DNA of 64,000 nucleotides, from assembly GCF_029961145.1 (NCBI RefSeq), contig NZ_JASBRG010000003.1, forward strand, positions 1 to 64,000, read 5' to 3'. The notes beneath the pieces were generated by a model. It saw nothing but the letters and a program-made list of their open reading frames with translations. It was not told the DNA's origin and did not search any database. Both the position numbers and the translations under genes were made by a program. The stretch is from Pinibacter soli. GTDB lineage: Bacteria > Bacteroidota > Bacteroidia > Chitinophagales > Chitinophagaceae. Shown here piece by piece: positions 43,014 to 50,844 of the stretch (the stretch's first letter is position 1; every line of letters starts with the position of its first letter).

Positions 43014-43826
43014 ATGACCTATCTCGAATTTGCATTCATATCTCCGCTCGAAGAAGATCAAAAAGATATTCTTATCGCTGTTCTTTCAGGCATGGGATTT
43101 ACAGGGTTTGAAGAAGACAGGAAGAAGCTGAAAGCCTTTGTGCCGGTAGAAGATTTTGATGAAGATGCTTTTACAACCTATTGCACCATCAATGATTTGC
43201 ATTTTGTAAAAAGCGAACTGGAAGACAAGAACTGGAACGAAGAGTGGGAGAAGAATTTTGAGCCGGTGGTTGTTGGAGACTATTGCGCGATCCGTGCAGA
43301 TTTTCATGCGCCAATTCCGAATGTAAAACACGAGATCATCATTACTCCGAAAATGAGTTTTGGTACAGGTCATCACGCCACAACCTACATGATGATTCAG
43401 GCGATGCAGGCATTGGATTTTTCAGGAAAAACCGTTTTCGATTTTGGAACAGGGACAGGAGTGCTGGCAATTTTAGCTGAAAAAGAAAATGCTGCAACCA
43501 TTACAGCCATTGACAATGATGTATGGAGTATTGAAAATGCTGACGAAAATCTGGAAAGAAATCGCTGTAATAAAATACATTTGTACCGGGCCGATGAAAT
43601 GAATGAGGGAAAGCAATTCGATATTATACTTGCCAATATAAACCGTAATGTGATTCTTCAATTTTTGCCGGCAATGAAGCAACATCTTGCAAAAGATGGC
43701 GTTTTGTTACTTAGCGGTTTGCTGTATACCGATAGAGAAATTATACTCGAAGAGGCTCTGAAGAATAACCTGAAAAACGTAGAAACAATTGAAAGGAACA
43801 GTTGGATTTGTCTGAAAATGCAGTAA
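43014..43826 (+). CDS. prmA: Ribosomal protein L11 methyltransferase
   Basis: The 270-residue protein has an N-terminal substrate-recognition domain and a C-terminal SAM-binding domain with DFGTGTGVLAILAEKENA as motif I and ILANINRN as motif IV. The MSFGTGHHATT word just before motif I is a PrmA hallmark. It trimethylates ribosomal protein L11. It lies 72 bases before plsY on the same strand. Confidence 0.92.
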   Translation: MTYLEFAFISPLEEDQKDILIAVLSGMGFTGFEEDRKKLKAFVPVEDFDEDAFTTYCTINDLHFVKSELEDKNWNEEWEKNFEPVVVGDYCAIRADFHAPIPNVKHEIIITPKMSFGTGHHATTYMMIQAMQALDFSGKTVFDFGTGTGVLAILAEKENAATITAIDNDVWSIENADENLERNRCNKIHLYRADEMNEGKQFDIILANINRNVILQFLPAMKQHLAKDGVLLLSGLLYTDREIILEEALKNNLKNVETIERNSWICLKMQ

Positions 43827-43865
43827 ATGAACGGCGGAAGACGAATTTTTTAAGGTAGTTTTCCC

Positions 43866-43873
43866 TATTTTTG
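43866..43873 (+). promoter_or_regulatory. -7 box ahead of plsY
   Basis: TATTTTTG fits TAnnTTTG, 26 bases before the plsY ATG. A T-rich stretch at 43846-43851 could be the -33 but the spacing (about 15) is short. Confidence 0.45.
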
Positions 43874-43898
43874 ATTTCCAACTACACCCGATATTCAA

Positions 43899-44558
43899 AT
43901 GAAAGAAGCTTTGATTATAGTACTGGCTTATTTGCTTGGATCAATACCTACCTCCGTTTGGGTAAGCCGTTACTTCTTTGATATTGACATTCGCGAATAC
44001 GGCAGCGGCAATGCCGGTGCCACAAATACATTCCGTGTGCTAGGGTCAAAATGGGGAACACTTGTGATGATTGTGGATATGCTGAAAGGTTTGCTTGCTG
44101 TAAAACTTGTTTATCTTCTTCCTTACATAATTGAAAATGATTTCGCCAGAACAAATTTGCAAATAGGCCTTGGACTGGCTGCGGTACTAGGACATATTTT
44201 CCCGATTTGGGCAGATTTCAGAGGAGGAAAAGGCGTGGCAACCTTGTTTGGTCTCGTTTTGGGCGTTTCGCCGTGGAGCTCTCTTTGTTGCGTCGGCGTA
44301 TTTTTATTAGTGCTATATCTTACCCGCTTTGTATCGTTAAGTTCTATTCTTGCGAGCATTGCCTTCCCAATATTTATCCTGGTAATTTTTAACGTTGATA
44401 ATCACGCTTATCGCATCTTTGCGGTGGCTGTGGCTTTAATGGTGATTCTTACCCATCAGAAAAACATCAGCAGAATCTTAAAAGGATCTGAGAGTAAAGT
44501 GCCTATCCTCAAATACCGCGACCGCAGAAAACAGCGTCGCCGTGAAATCAAAGATTAA
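43899..44558 (+). CDS. plsY: Glycerol-3-phosphate acyltransferase PlsY
   Basis: The 219-residue membrane protein has the PlsY motif 1 LGSIPTSVWVSRYFFDIDIR, GSGNAGATNTFRVLG, and motif GGKGVATLFG. It transfers an acyl group from acyl-phosphate to sn-glycerol-3-phosphate as the first step of phospholipid synthesis. About five membrane segments are visible, plus a basic C-terminal tail (RDRRKQRRREIKD). Confidence 0.95.
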   Translation: MKEALIIVLAYLLGSIPTSVWVSRYFFDIDIREYGSGNAGATNTFRVLGSKWGTLVMIVDMLKGLLAVKLVYLLPYIIENDFARTNLQIGLGLAAVLGHIFPIWADFRGGKGVATLFGLVLGVSPWSSLCCVGVFLLVLYLTRFVSLSSILASIAFPIFILVIFNVDNHAYRIFAVAVALMVILTHQKNISRILKGSESKVPILKYRDRRKQRRREIKD

Positions 44559-44660
44559 CCTTCTTTCAAATACTGCTTCGAACATTTTATTACCGGGTTT
44601 TAGTAATCTATTACCGGTGGTACGATGATTGTTTAAGAATATTGTATAATCAGCATCGTT

Positions 44661-45491
44661 ATGAAAAGAATAATTTCAACCTTTCTATTACCATTGTCCG
44701 TAGCGGCAATGATGTCATCATGTACGCGGAATGGTTTTACGGGGAGAAGTCAACTAAGTCTTGTTCCTGAATCCCAGGTGCAGGCAATGGCGTTGACAGA
44801 GTACACCCAGTTTCTTGATTCAGTTAAAGTAGTTTCTGCAGCAGACAAAAACGCCCAAATGGTTACACGCGTTGGTCAGCGAATCGCGAATGCGGTGACG
44901 CAATATGCTGCGGCAAACAATATGTCTGATCAACTGCAAGGCTATAAATGGGAGTACCACCTTGTGCAGTCCAACGAAGTAAACGCATGGTGTATGCCAG
45001 GCGGTAAGATCGTCGTATACACAGGATTGTTACCAATTACGCAAAACGAAAATGCATTGGCTGTTGTAATGGGTCACGAGGTAATGCACGCAGTTGCAAA
45101 ACATGGTAGTGAGCGCATGAGCCAGGGACTTGTACAACAATATGGCGGCGAAGCTTTGAGTGTTATGCTGGCGAGCAAACCTGCAGCAACACAGCAATTA
45201 TTTATGACCGCTTACGGCGTCGGTTCACAAGTGGGAGTAATGTTGCCTTTTTCACGTAAAGATGAATTGGAAGCAGATAAATTCGGCTTGTATTTCTGCG
45301 CAATGGCGGGTTACGACCCACGCGAGGCAATTCCATTATGGCAAAGAATGGAAAAAGCAAGTGAAGGAAGCAGTCGTCCACCGGAAATTTTGAGCACCCA
45401 CCCGATAGAATCAACAAGGATTGCACAACTGCAACAGATCATGCCGGAAGCTTTAAAGTACTATAAACCTGCTACAAACGCTTCTAAATAA
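44661..45491 (+). CDS. M48-family metallopeptidase lipoprotein
   Basis: The 276-residue protein has a signal peptide and lipobox ending in Cys21 (MMSSC), so it is anchored to a membrane facing the periplasm. The zinc motif is His139-Glu140-x-x-His143 in GHEVMHAVAKHG, and the third ligand is the Glu of KDELEADKFG. It resembles the BepA/YcaL/LoiP group that checks outer-membrane protein quality. A terminator follows. Confidence 0.92.
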   Translation: MKRIISTFLLPLSVAAMMSSCTRNGFTGRSQLSLVPESQVQAMALTEYTQFLDSVKVVSAADKNAQMVTRVGQRIANAVTQYAAANNMSDQLQGYKWEYHLVQSNEVNAWCMPGGKIVVYTGLLPITQNENALAVVMGHEVMHAVAKHGSERMSQGLVQQYGGEALSVMLASKPAATQQLFMTAYGVGSQVGVMLPFSRKDELEADKFGLYFCAMAGYDPREAIPLWQRMEKASEGSSRPPEILSTHPIESTRIAQLQQIMPEALKYYKPATNASK

Positions 45492-45525
45492 GGTTAATAT
45501 ATGTAGCGGCAAGACAGAATATCGG

Positions 45526-45549
45526 GTAGAGACAAGGCATTGCCTTGTG
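45526..45549. repeat. Short palindrome GACAAGGCATTGCCTTGTG
   Basis: CAAGGC-ATT-GCCTTG sits between the M48 stop and the terminator. It looks like the single-hairpin relatives of the array at 29848 and may be a repeated unit of the genome. Confidence 0.55.
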
Positions 45550-45560
45550 TATAACGAACA

Positions 45561-45594
45561 AAAAATCCCCTTTTATAGATAAAAGGGGATTTTT
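45561..45594. terminator. Bidirectional-form terminator after the M48 gene
   Basis: A 16-bp perfect stem (AAAAATCCCCTTTTAT / ATAAAAGGGGATTTTT) with a 2-base central spacer has A- and T-rich edges on both sides, so it could stop transcription in either direction. Only the plus strand has genes here. Confidence 0.88.
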
Positions 45595-45606
45595 ATGCGA
45601 TCTATA

Positions 45607-45637
45607 TTTCATAAAACGCACAATTAGTCTACCTTTG
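45607..45637 (+). promoter_or_regulatory. Promoter of the YdeI-like gene
   Basis: TTTC at 45607-45610 and TACCTTTG at 45630-45637 are spaced by 19 bases. The start would be near 45643, 39 bases before the ATG. Confidence 0.65.
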
Positions 45638-45681
45638 CACTTCTGCAACTTTTTTAACCAATTAGATTAAACGTTTGAAAT

Positions 45682-46359
45682 ATGTCGCAAAATGTGATTG
45701 AGAAACTTCAGTTAAAAGAGGAGAAGAACTTGCTCATTCAGGGTTTACCATCTACGATCGAAAAACAATTCAGTAAATTATTCTTTGCAAAAAATGTGAC
45801 TCCGTTGTTGAAATCACGCGGAATTGATTTCGCCGTTGTATTTGCCATCAACGAGTGTCAGCTGAATGGTATACTTGCAGATGTGTTGCCTGCATTGAAC
45901 AATGAGGGGAAATTTTGGGTAGCCTATCCAAAGTCGAGCTCCAAGATCGCCTCTAATTTAAACAGGGCATGTAGTTGGCAAATGCTTACTGATGCTGGTT
46001 ATGAGAATGTGGATGAGGTAACACTTGATCATGTATGGACGGCCATCAGGTTCCACAAAAATGAACAAGCCGTTGTAGTAGTCGAAGAGGAAATATTTGA
46101 AGAGGAAGAAGAGGGCGATGATGATGTTGCCGTAGCTGCTCCTACAAAAAAGAAAGCAGTAGCAACGCCTCCTGATTTCGCAAAAGCGTTAAGACGCAGT
46201 AAAGTGGCGACAGCATTTTTCGAAAAGCTTTCTGCCGCTGCTCAAACAGAGTACGTAAACTGGATCACTGCTGCAAGAAAAGAAGAAACCCGTTTGAAGA
46301 GAATTGAAGCTGCGATTGACAGGTTGATTGAAGGGAAGAAAACTCCAGTTGATAAGTAG
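45682..46359 (+). CDS. YdeI/OmpD-associated family protein with DUF3052-like N-terminus
   Basis: The 225-residue protein has an N-terminal domain (about 1-130) with EKNLLIQGLPSTIEKQF and GKFWVAYPKSSSK, like DUF3052, then an acidic/Ala-rich linker, and a C-terminal segment PPDFAKALRRSKVATAFFEKL with YVNWITAARKEETRLKRIE typical of YdeI/OmdA-type proteins. It is cytoplasmic, without a signal peptide. YdeI relatives have been linked to antimicrobial-peptide resistance, but the biochemical role is unknown. It is a single gene with its own promoter and terminator. Confidence 0.75.
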   Translation: MSQNVIEKLQLKEEKNLLIQGLPSTIEKQFSKLFFAKNVTPLLKSRGIDFAVVFAINECQLNGILADVLPALNNEGKFWVAYPKSSSKIASNLNRACSWQMLTDAGYENVDEVTLDHVWTAIRFHKNEQAVVVVEEEIFEEEEEGDDDVAVAAPTKKKAVATPPDFAKALRRSKVATAFFEKLSAAAQTEYVNWITAARKEETRLKRIEAAIDRLIEGKKTPVDK

Positions 46360-46439
46360 TTGAGAGTTGAGAATTATTTGAAAATTGAAAGTGGAAAATT
46401 GAAAATTATTTCCGCGTAACAGTTAAAGTAAATATTTAG

Positions 46440-46463
46440 AGTCCCGCATTTGCGGGACTTTTT
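46440..46463 (+). terminator. Terminator of the YdeI-like gene
   Basis: AGTCCCGCA (46440-46448) and TGCGGGACT (46451-46459) form a 9-bp stem followed by a five-T run. Confidence 0.85.
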
Positions 46464-46493
46464 ATTTTGGTTACCAGCGGTGGATACTTATTG

Positions 46494-46520
46494 GGCCTTT
46501 ACTTGCGTCGCACTCTTCAG
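46494..46520. repeat. Second copy of the word found in the hairpin array
   Basis: TTGCGTCGCACTCTTCAGC at 46503-46521 is the reverse complement of GCTGAAGAGTGCGACGCAA. The array at 29980-29997 has TTGAAGGGTGCGACGCAA, so 16 of 17 core bases agree. This marks a dispersed repeat family with at least two members here. Confidence 0.6.
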
Positions 46521-46592
46521 CTGGAGAATATGTATGATCTAAGTTTTGAAGCTGCCCCTAAAGCGTTTTCAACTTTCCACTTTCAATTTCAA

Positions 46593-48590
46593 TTACTTCA
46601 AGATCACCGTTCCTACTTTCTTCAAAATGTCTTTCTCCAATTGCTTCAGGTGCATATGTGTTTGCAGAAGCATCATTTGTTCGTCACTGGTGTGCGGCTG
46701 TTCGAGATCCTTTTGGTTTTGCTCGATCAGGCGCTTTATTTTGCGAAGCTTTAGGTAATTAAGTGTGGAAATTACTTCCTGCACGTATACATCTTCCCGT
46801 GATGCCACAGGCATGTCGTATTCCTCTTTCCATTTCGGGCTAAGCTCGTAAGGGAAATCCATAATGGAAACAACTATAGAGCTTATCGACTGGTCTTCGT
46901 GATAAAGAAAATTTTTGGACGTTGGTTCCAAACCTGCGTCGTACCAGGCTTTGTAGGTTTGAATGATGTGCAATAATTGTTTGTTGTCAAACAGATCGTC
47001 GTCTATCATTTCTTCAAAAAAATAGTCGGCTACGCGTTTCTTTCCTTCCCATTCCTTCAAGCCAAATTCCAGCAATGCTCTTACCACGGAACGTTCCTGC
47101 AACTCATCTTTTAAAATAAGATTGATGGTGTCATCCTGCTGCTGGAACTCTTGAGGCGGTCCCTGGATTTCAAACCCATTCTCATCGTACATGGGTTCCG
47201 GAAAGAAAGGAAAATCGCCATCAGGCGCCGGGCCGGAATTTTGAGCGGGGCCTTGGTGTTTTGTTTCCTGCTTGCTTACTCTTTCACGGATGAATTTATT
47301 TACCAGCGTTGTGAAACCATGTTCTTCAATTTTAAGGATCTCCGAACATTGACGGATATAGTCCTGCTGTTTTGTAAAGTCTTCGGCCTTGTTGATCTTG
47401 GAAATACTTTCAGCAACCTGGTTTACAACGGCGGCTTTTTTAGTAGTGTCACCTGCTGCATCCTTCAAAGTAATTTCCAACTGAAAAAGAATGAAGTCTT
47501 TTTTGTTGGCCGCAATAAATTCACGGAACGCAGTTGTACCAACTTTATTTACGTAACTATCCGGATCTTCTTTGTCTGGAATCAATACCAGTTTTACGTT
47601 CAGTCCCTCTTCCAGTGCCATGTCAAGACCGCGCAATGCAGCCTTCACGCCTGCGGCGTCACCATCGTAAATGATGGTGAGATTGTTCGTGTATTTTTTT
47701 ACAAGGCGTAATTGGTCCTGTGTAAGAGATGTGCCTCCACTTGCTACAACGTTTTCAATGCCGGCCTGGTGCAACGAAATAACGTCTGTATAGCCTTCTA
47801 CCAGCAAGCATTCATCCTGTTTATCAATTGCCTGGCGTGCGAAGTATGTGCCGTAAAGAATTTTACTTTTGTGGTACAGTTCATTTTCAGGCGTATTGAT
47901 GTATTTAGGTGCCTTATCATTTTTCTTAATAATGCGGGCACCAAAACCAATAATCTTTCCGGTGTTGTTGTGAACGGGAAAAATTACACGACCGCGATAG
48001 TTGTCCATCAACTCGTCATTGCGTAGTACTACCAATCCGGATTTTTGCAAATACTCGGGATTGTATTGATTGGCGATGGCTGTTTTTGCGAAAGCATTTC
48101 CTCTTTCGAGGCAGTAGCCGAGTTGAAATTTTTGAATGATCTCTTCGCGAAAACCACGTTGTTTCAGGTAGCTCAGGCCTATGTCCTGACCTTCCTCGTT
48201 GCTCATCAAAATATCTGCGAAATATTTCTGCGCAAATGCGTTGATCACATGCAGGCTGTCGGCGACCTGCATGTGTGCCTTGTATTCCGGACTGGTTTCG
48301 GTTTCCTCCACTTCCACATTGTAGCGGTTGGCCAGCCAGCGAAGTGCCTCCACATAAGTGTACTTTTCGTGCTCCATGATGAAGCCGATGCCGTTGCCGC
48401 TTTTACCGCATCCGAAACATTTATAGATTTCCTTTGATGGACTTACCGAAAAAGAGGGTGATTTTTCATTGTGAAATGGGCATAGACCAATATAGTTGGA
48501 CCCTCGCTTTTTTAATTTTACGAATGAACCAACTATATCAATAATATCAATTCTGCTTAATATCTGCTGTATCGTGTCCTGCGAAATCAT
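46593..48590 (-). CDS. dnaG: DNA primase
   Basis: The 665-residue protein has the CHC2 zinc finger near residue 40 (CPFHNEKSPSFSVSPSK then CFGCGKSGN), the catalytic core, and a Toprim domain with LLVEGYTDVISLHQAG and IIYDGDAAGVKA. The C-terminal helicase-binding part is divergent, as usual in this phylum. It makes RNA primers at the replication fork. I choose the ATG at 48590; a TTG at 48599 is in frame. rpoD and rpsU are not adjacent, so the classical macromolecular synthesis operon is not kept here. Confidence 0.97.
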   Translation of the reverse strand: MISQDTIQQILSRIDIIDIVGSFVKLKKRGSNYIGLCPFHNEKSPSFSVSPSKEIYKCFGCGKSGNGIGFIMEHEKYTYVEALRWLANRYNVEVEETETSPEYKAHMQVADSLHVINAFAQKYFADILMSNEEGQDIGLSYLKQRGFREEIIQKFQLGYCLERGNAFAKTAIANQYNPEYLQKSGLVVLRNDELMDNYRGRVIFPVHNNTGKIIGFGARIIKKNDKAPKYINTPENELYHKSKILYGTYFARQAIDKQDECLLVEGYTDVISLHQAGIENVVASGGTSLTQDQLRLVKKYTNNLTIIYDGDAAGVKAALRGLDMALEEGLNVKLVLIPDKEDPDSYVNKVGTTAFREFIAANKKDFILFQLEITLKDAAGDTTKKAAVVNQVAESISKINKAEDFTKQQDYIRQCSEILKIEEHGFTTLVNKFIRERVSKQETKHQGPAQNSGPAPDGDFPFFPEPMYDENGFEIQGPPQEFQQQDDTINLILKDELQERSVVRALLEFGLKEWEGKKRVADYFFEEMIDDDLFDNKQLLHIIQTYKAWYDAGLEPTSKNFLYHEDQSISSIVVSIMDFPYELSPKWKEEYDMPVASREDVYVQEVISTLNYLKLRKIKRLIEQNQKDLEQPHTSDEQMMLLQTHMHLKQLEKDILKKVGTVILK

Positions 48591-48609
48591 CGGGGGCAAG
48601 TTAGTGAAA

Positions 48610-48724
48610 GAGTTGAGAATTGAAAATTGAAAGTTGAAAATTGAGAGTTAATGTAATTATTGAAGAAACAACGCTTTATAGCCATTTTCAATTTTCAACT
48701 TTCAATTTTCAATTGACTCTCAAC
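48610..48724. repeat. Inverted repeat, family E, between dnaG and the TcdA-like gene
   Basis: AGTTGAGAATTGAAAATTGA through GAGAGTTA (48611-48650) faces TTTTCAACTTTCAATTTTCA and TGACTCTCAACT (48690-48724). It is one of the best-matched arm pairs in the window (about 38 bases) and lies in a divergent promoter region, immediately next to the -7 box at 48725. Confidence 0.85.
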
Positions 48725-48732
48725 TATATTTG
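48725..48732 (+). promoter_or_regulatory. -7 box of the TcdA-like gene
   Basis: TATATTTG followed by C lies 20 bases before the ATG at 48752. It abuts the right arm of a family E inverted repeat, so the -33 region is repeat sequence (TTTC at 48700-48703, 21 bases spacing). Confidence 0.55.
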
Positions 48733-48751
48733 CACCCTAACGCAACCAATT

Positions 48752-49468
48752 ATGATCCCTTACTGGATGAGTAGAACCCAGCTGTTGTTGGGAGATGAAA
48801 AAGTAGAAAAATTACAATCGAAAAATGTATTGGTGGTGGGCCTGGGCGGAGTAGGAGGAATTTGCGCAGAAATGATCGCCCGTGCCGGCATTGGAAAAAT
48901 GACGATTGTGGATGCAGATGTGGTGGACCTCAGCAACGCCAATCGACAGATTCCGGCACTTCATTCTACAGAAAAGAGATTAAAAGCGGAGGTGATGGCC
49001 GAGCGTATCCGTGATATAAATCCAGCGATAGAGCTAACCGTTATCCCCGAATTTATTGAAGGTGAAAGAACCCGCGAGATCGTGCAAAATGGGCATTTCG
49101 ATTATGCTGTGGATTGTATTGATACACTTTCGGCAAAGGTGAATTTTATTAAGATCTGTATTGAACTAAAGGTACCGATGGTAAGTTCTTTGGGGGCGGG
49201 CGGAAAAATGGATCCATCGCAGGTTAAGACGAGCTTTTTGTCAGAAACGCATAGCTGTAAACTTGCCCGTTATGTTAGAAAGCATTTGAACAAGGTAGAT
49301 ATTTCCAATGTCAAGGCCGTTTTCTCGCCGGAAGATATCGACGAAGATCGTGTGATCGTAACCGAAAAGGCATTACCCAAAAAATCCATAATCGGTACGA
49401 TTTCTTACATGCCCGCGATTTTTGGATGTACATGCGCGAGTGTTGTCATCAGGGACCTGATGGGCTAG
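48752..49468 (+). CDS. tcdA: tRNA threonylcarbamoyladenosine dehydratase (TcdA-like, ThiF/E1 family)
   Basis: The 239-residue E1-like enzyme starts MIPYWMSRTQLLLG and has the ATP-binding VLVVGLGGVGGICAEM loop and DADVVDLSNANRQ (residues near 50). The later AVDCIDTLSAKVNFI and PSQVKTSFLSETHSCKLAR segments match TcdA/YgdL, which dehydrates t6A37 in tRNA to its cyclic form. The ATG at 48752 is preferred to one at 48641, whose extra residues would be translated repeat DNA. Confidence 0.88.
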   Translation: MIPYWMSRTQLLLGDEKVEKLQSKNVLVVGLGGVGGICAEMIARAGIGKMTIVDADVVDLSNANRQIPALHSTEKRLKAEVMAERIRDINPAIELTVIPEFIEGERTREIVQNGHFDYAVDCIDTLSAKVNFIKICIELKVPMVSSLGAGGKMDPSQVKTSFLSETHSCKLARYVRKHLNKVDISNVKAVFSPEDIDEDRVIVTEKALPKKSIIGTISYMPAIFGCTCASVVIRDLMG

Positions 49469-49472
49469 GAGA

Positions 49473-49663
49473 CAGAACGCAGATTTTCATGATTATCATG
49501 ATTTCTTATGATTTTTGAAAATGAGTTAGCCGATTCTTAGCAATCACAAACGCCATTGCCAACTTTACTCATAAATGAATCTCAATCAAATCTTGTTATG
49601 ATTTTTCATGTTCTAATCAAAATCATAGCAAATCATGATAATCATGAAAATCTGCGTTCTCTC
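49473..49663. repeat. Long inverted repeat, family A, before purE
   Basis: AGAACGCAGATTTTCATGAT, then TATCATGATTTC (from 49475), faces GAAATCATGATAATCATGAA-type sequence ending TCTGCGTTCTC (49628-49662). The match is near-perfect over about 40 bases. The central part (49515-49617) has no recognised element. Confidence 0.9.
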
Positions 49664-49695
49664 TTATTTTCAATTTTTCAAATTAACTTGCATCC

Positions 49696-50205
49696 ATGAA
49701 CGTAGGAATAATAATGGGCAGTGATAGTGACCTGAGTATAATGCAGGCTGCTGCTGATGTTTTAAAAGAATTTGGCATTTCGTATGAGCTTACTGTGGTA
49801 TCGGCGCATCGTACACCGCTGCGTATGGTTGAGTATGCGCAGAAAGCAAAAGACAGAGGTTTAAAAGTAATTATCGCAGGTGCCGGTGGAGCAGCGCATT
49901 TGCCTGGCATGGTAGCTTCGATAACCTCTTTGCCGGTGATTGGAGTTCCTATTAAGTCTTCCAATTCGATTGACGGTTGGGATTCTGTTTTGTCCATTCT
50001 GCAAATGCCAAATGGTATTCCTGTAGCAACAGTGGCATTGAATGCTGCAAAAAATGCCGGTATACTTGCTGCGACAATTCTCGGTGCATTTGATGAAAAC
50101 CTCGGCAACAAAGTGGCTGCCTATAAACAAAACCTTGAGAAAGAAGTCTTGAAAAAAGTAGACAAGCTGAAAGAGGGCGGTCAGCCCAATAGTTTTGATG
50201 CTTAG
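49696..50205 (+). CDS. purE: N5-carboxyaminoimidazole ribonucleotide mutase
   Basis: The 169-residue protein has [30 protein letters not shown] and [15 protein letters not shown], all conserved in class I PurE, which interconverts N5-CAIR and CAIR in purine synthesis. purK is not next to it. A family A hairpin precedes it and family E arms follow. Confidence 0.95.
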   Translation: MNVGIIMGSDSDLSIMQAAADVLKEFGISYELTVVSAHRTPLRMVEYAQKAKDRGLKVIIAGAGGAAHLPGMVASITSLPVIGVPIKSSNSIDGWDSVLSILQMPNGIPVATVALNAAKNAGILAATILGAFDENLGNKVAAYKQNLEKEVLKKVDKLKEGGQPNSFDA

Positions 50206-50345
50206 TGAATTGAAAATTGAAAGTTGAAAATGTTGAATGATGAGTAGAAAACTATAACTCGTTAAGATAAAAAAGGCGTTTTAACACCGTCGGCAATCCC
50301 AAACCTGAAACTCACTTTTAACTTTCAATTTTCAACTCTCAATTA
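50206..50345. repeat. Inverted repeat, family E, after purE
   Basis: AATTGAAAATTGAAAGTTGA (50208-50227) faces AACTTTCAATTTTCAACTCT (50320-50339). No T-run is present. Confidence 0.78.
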
Positions 50346-50435
50346 TCTTCCCCTCTTTACTCATTTCACATTAAATATTATTTTTAGGGAGAAAAGTTAA
50401 ACTGCTACAGTTGTATTCGCAATTGATTCAACGTT

Positions 50436-50831
50436 ATGAACCAAGCTCCAACACTTCTGCTGATCGACGACGACCTGGATGACCAGGAGATTTTTGAACT
50501 GGCTGTTAGGGAAGCCAACAGTTCCATGCAATGCGTTTATGCAAGCAGTGGTTTCGAAGCGCTTGAACTGCTTGAAAATGATCCCTCTTTTTTACCGGAA
50601 TATATCTTCATTGATCTGAATATGCCAAGGATGGACGGAAGAAAATGCCTTGTTGAAATAAGGAAAATGCCCCGTCTGAATAATGTTCCCCTTATTATCT
50701 ACTCAACCGCCGAAGACGAAAGGTCGCATATGGAGACAAAAGAAATGGGCGCTTCAAAATATATTGTAAAGCCTAGCAGCTTGTCTGCCCTTGTAGATAC
50801 GTTGGCAGAATTATTTAAAGTATCTATCTAA
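50436..50831 (+). CDS. CheY-like response regulator
   Basis: The 131-residue protein is a lone receiver domain of the Rcp1-like type: acidic pocket LLIDDDLDDQEIF, phosphoacceptor Asp in FIDLNMPRMDG, Thr/Ser region STAEDE and Lys in VKPSSL. It has no output domain, so it acts by protein contact. It lies 13 bases before the hybrid kinase, and the two form one operon. Confidence 0.92.
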   Translation: MNQAPTLLLIDDDLDDQEIFELAVREANSSMQCVYASSGFEALELLENDPSFLPEYIFIDLNMPRMDGRKCLVEIRKMPRLNNVPLIIYSTAEDERSHMETKEMGASKYIVKPSSLSALVDTLAELFKVSI

Positions 50832-50844
50832 AAAAGATAACCTG

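Larger units (their letters stand above)
46359..46597. repeat. Inverted repeat, family E, across the YdeI/dnaG gap
   Basis: AAAATTGAAAGTGGAAAATTG (46381-46401) faces TTTCAACTTTCCACTTTCAATTT-like sequence at 46567-46588. It surrounds the terminator at 46440 and the repeat remnant at 46494. The right arm runs up to the dnaG stop codon. Confidence 0.78.

Noticed and set aside
48641-48751. Upstream start for the TcdA-like protein
   Set aside because: The extra residues are translated family E repeat and the -7 box lies downstream of that start.
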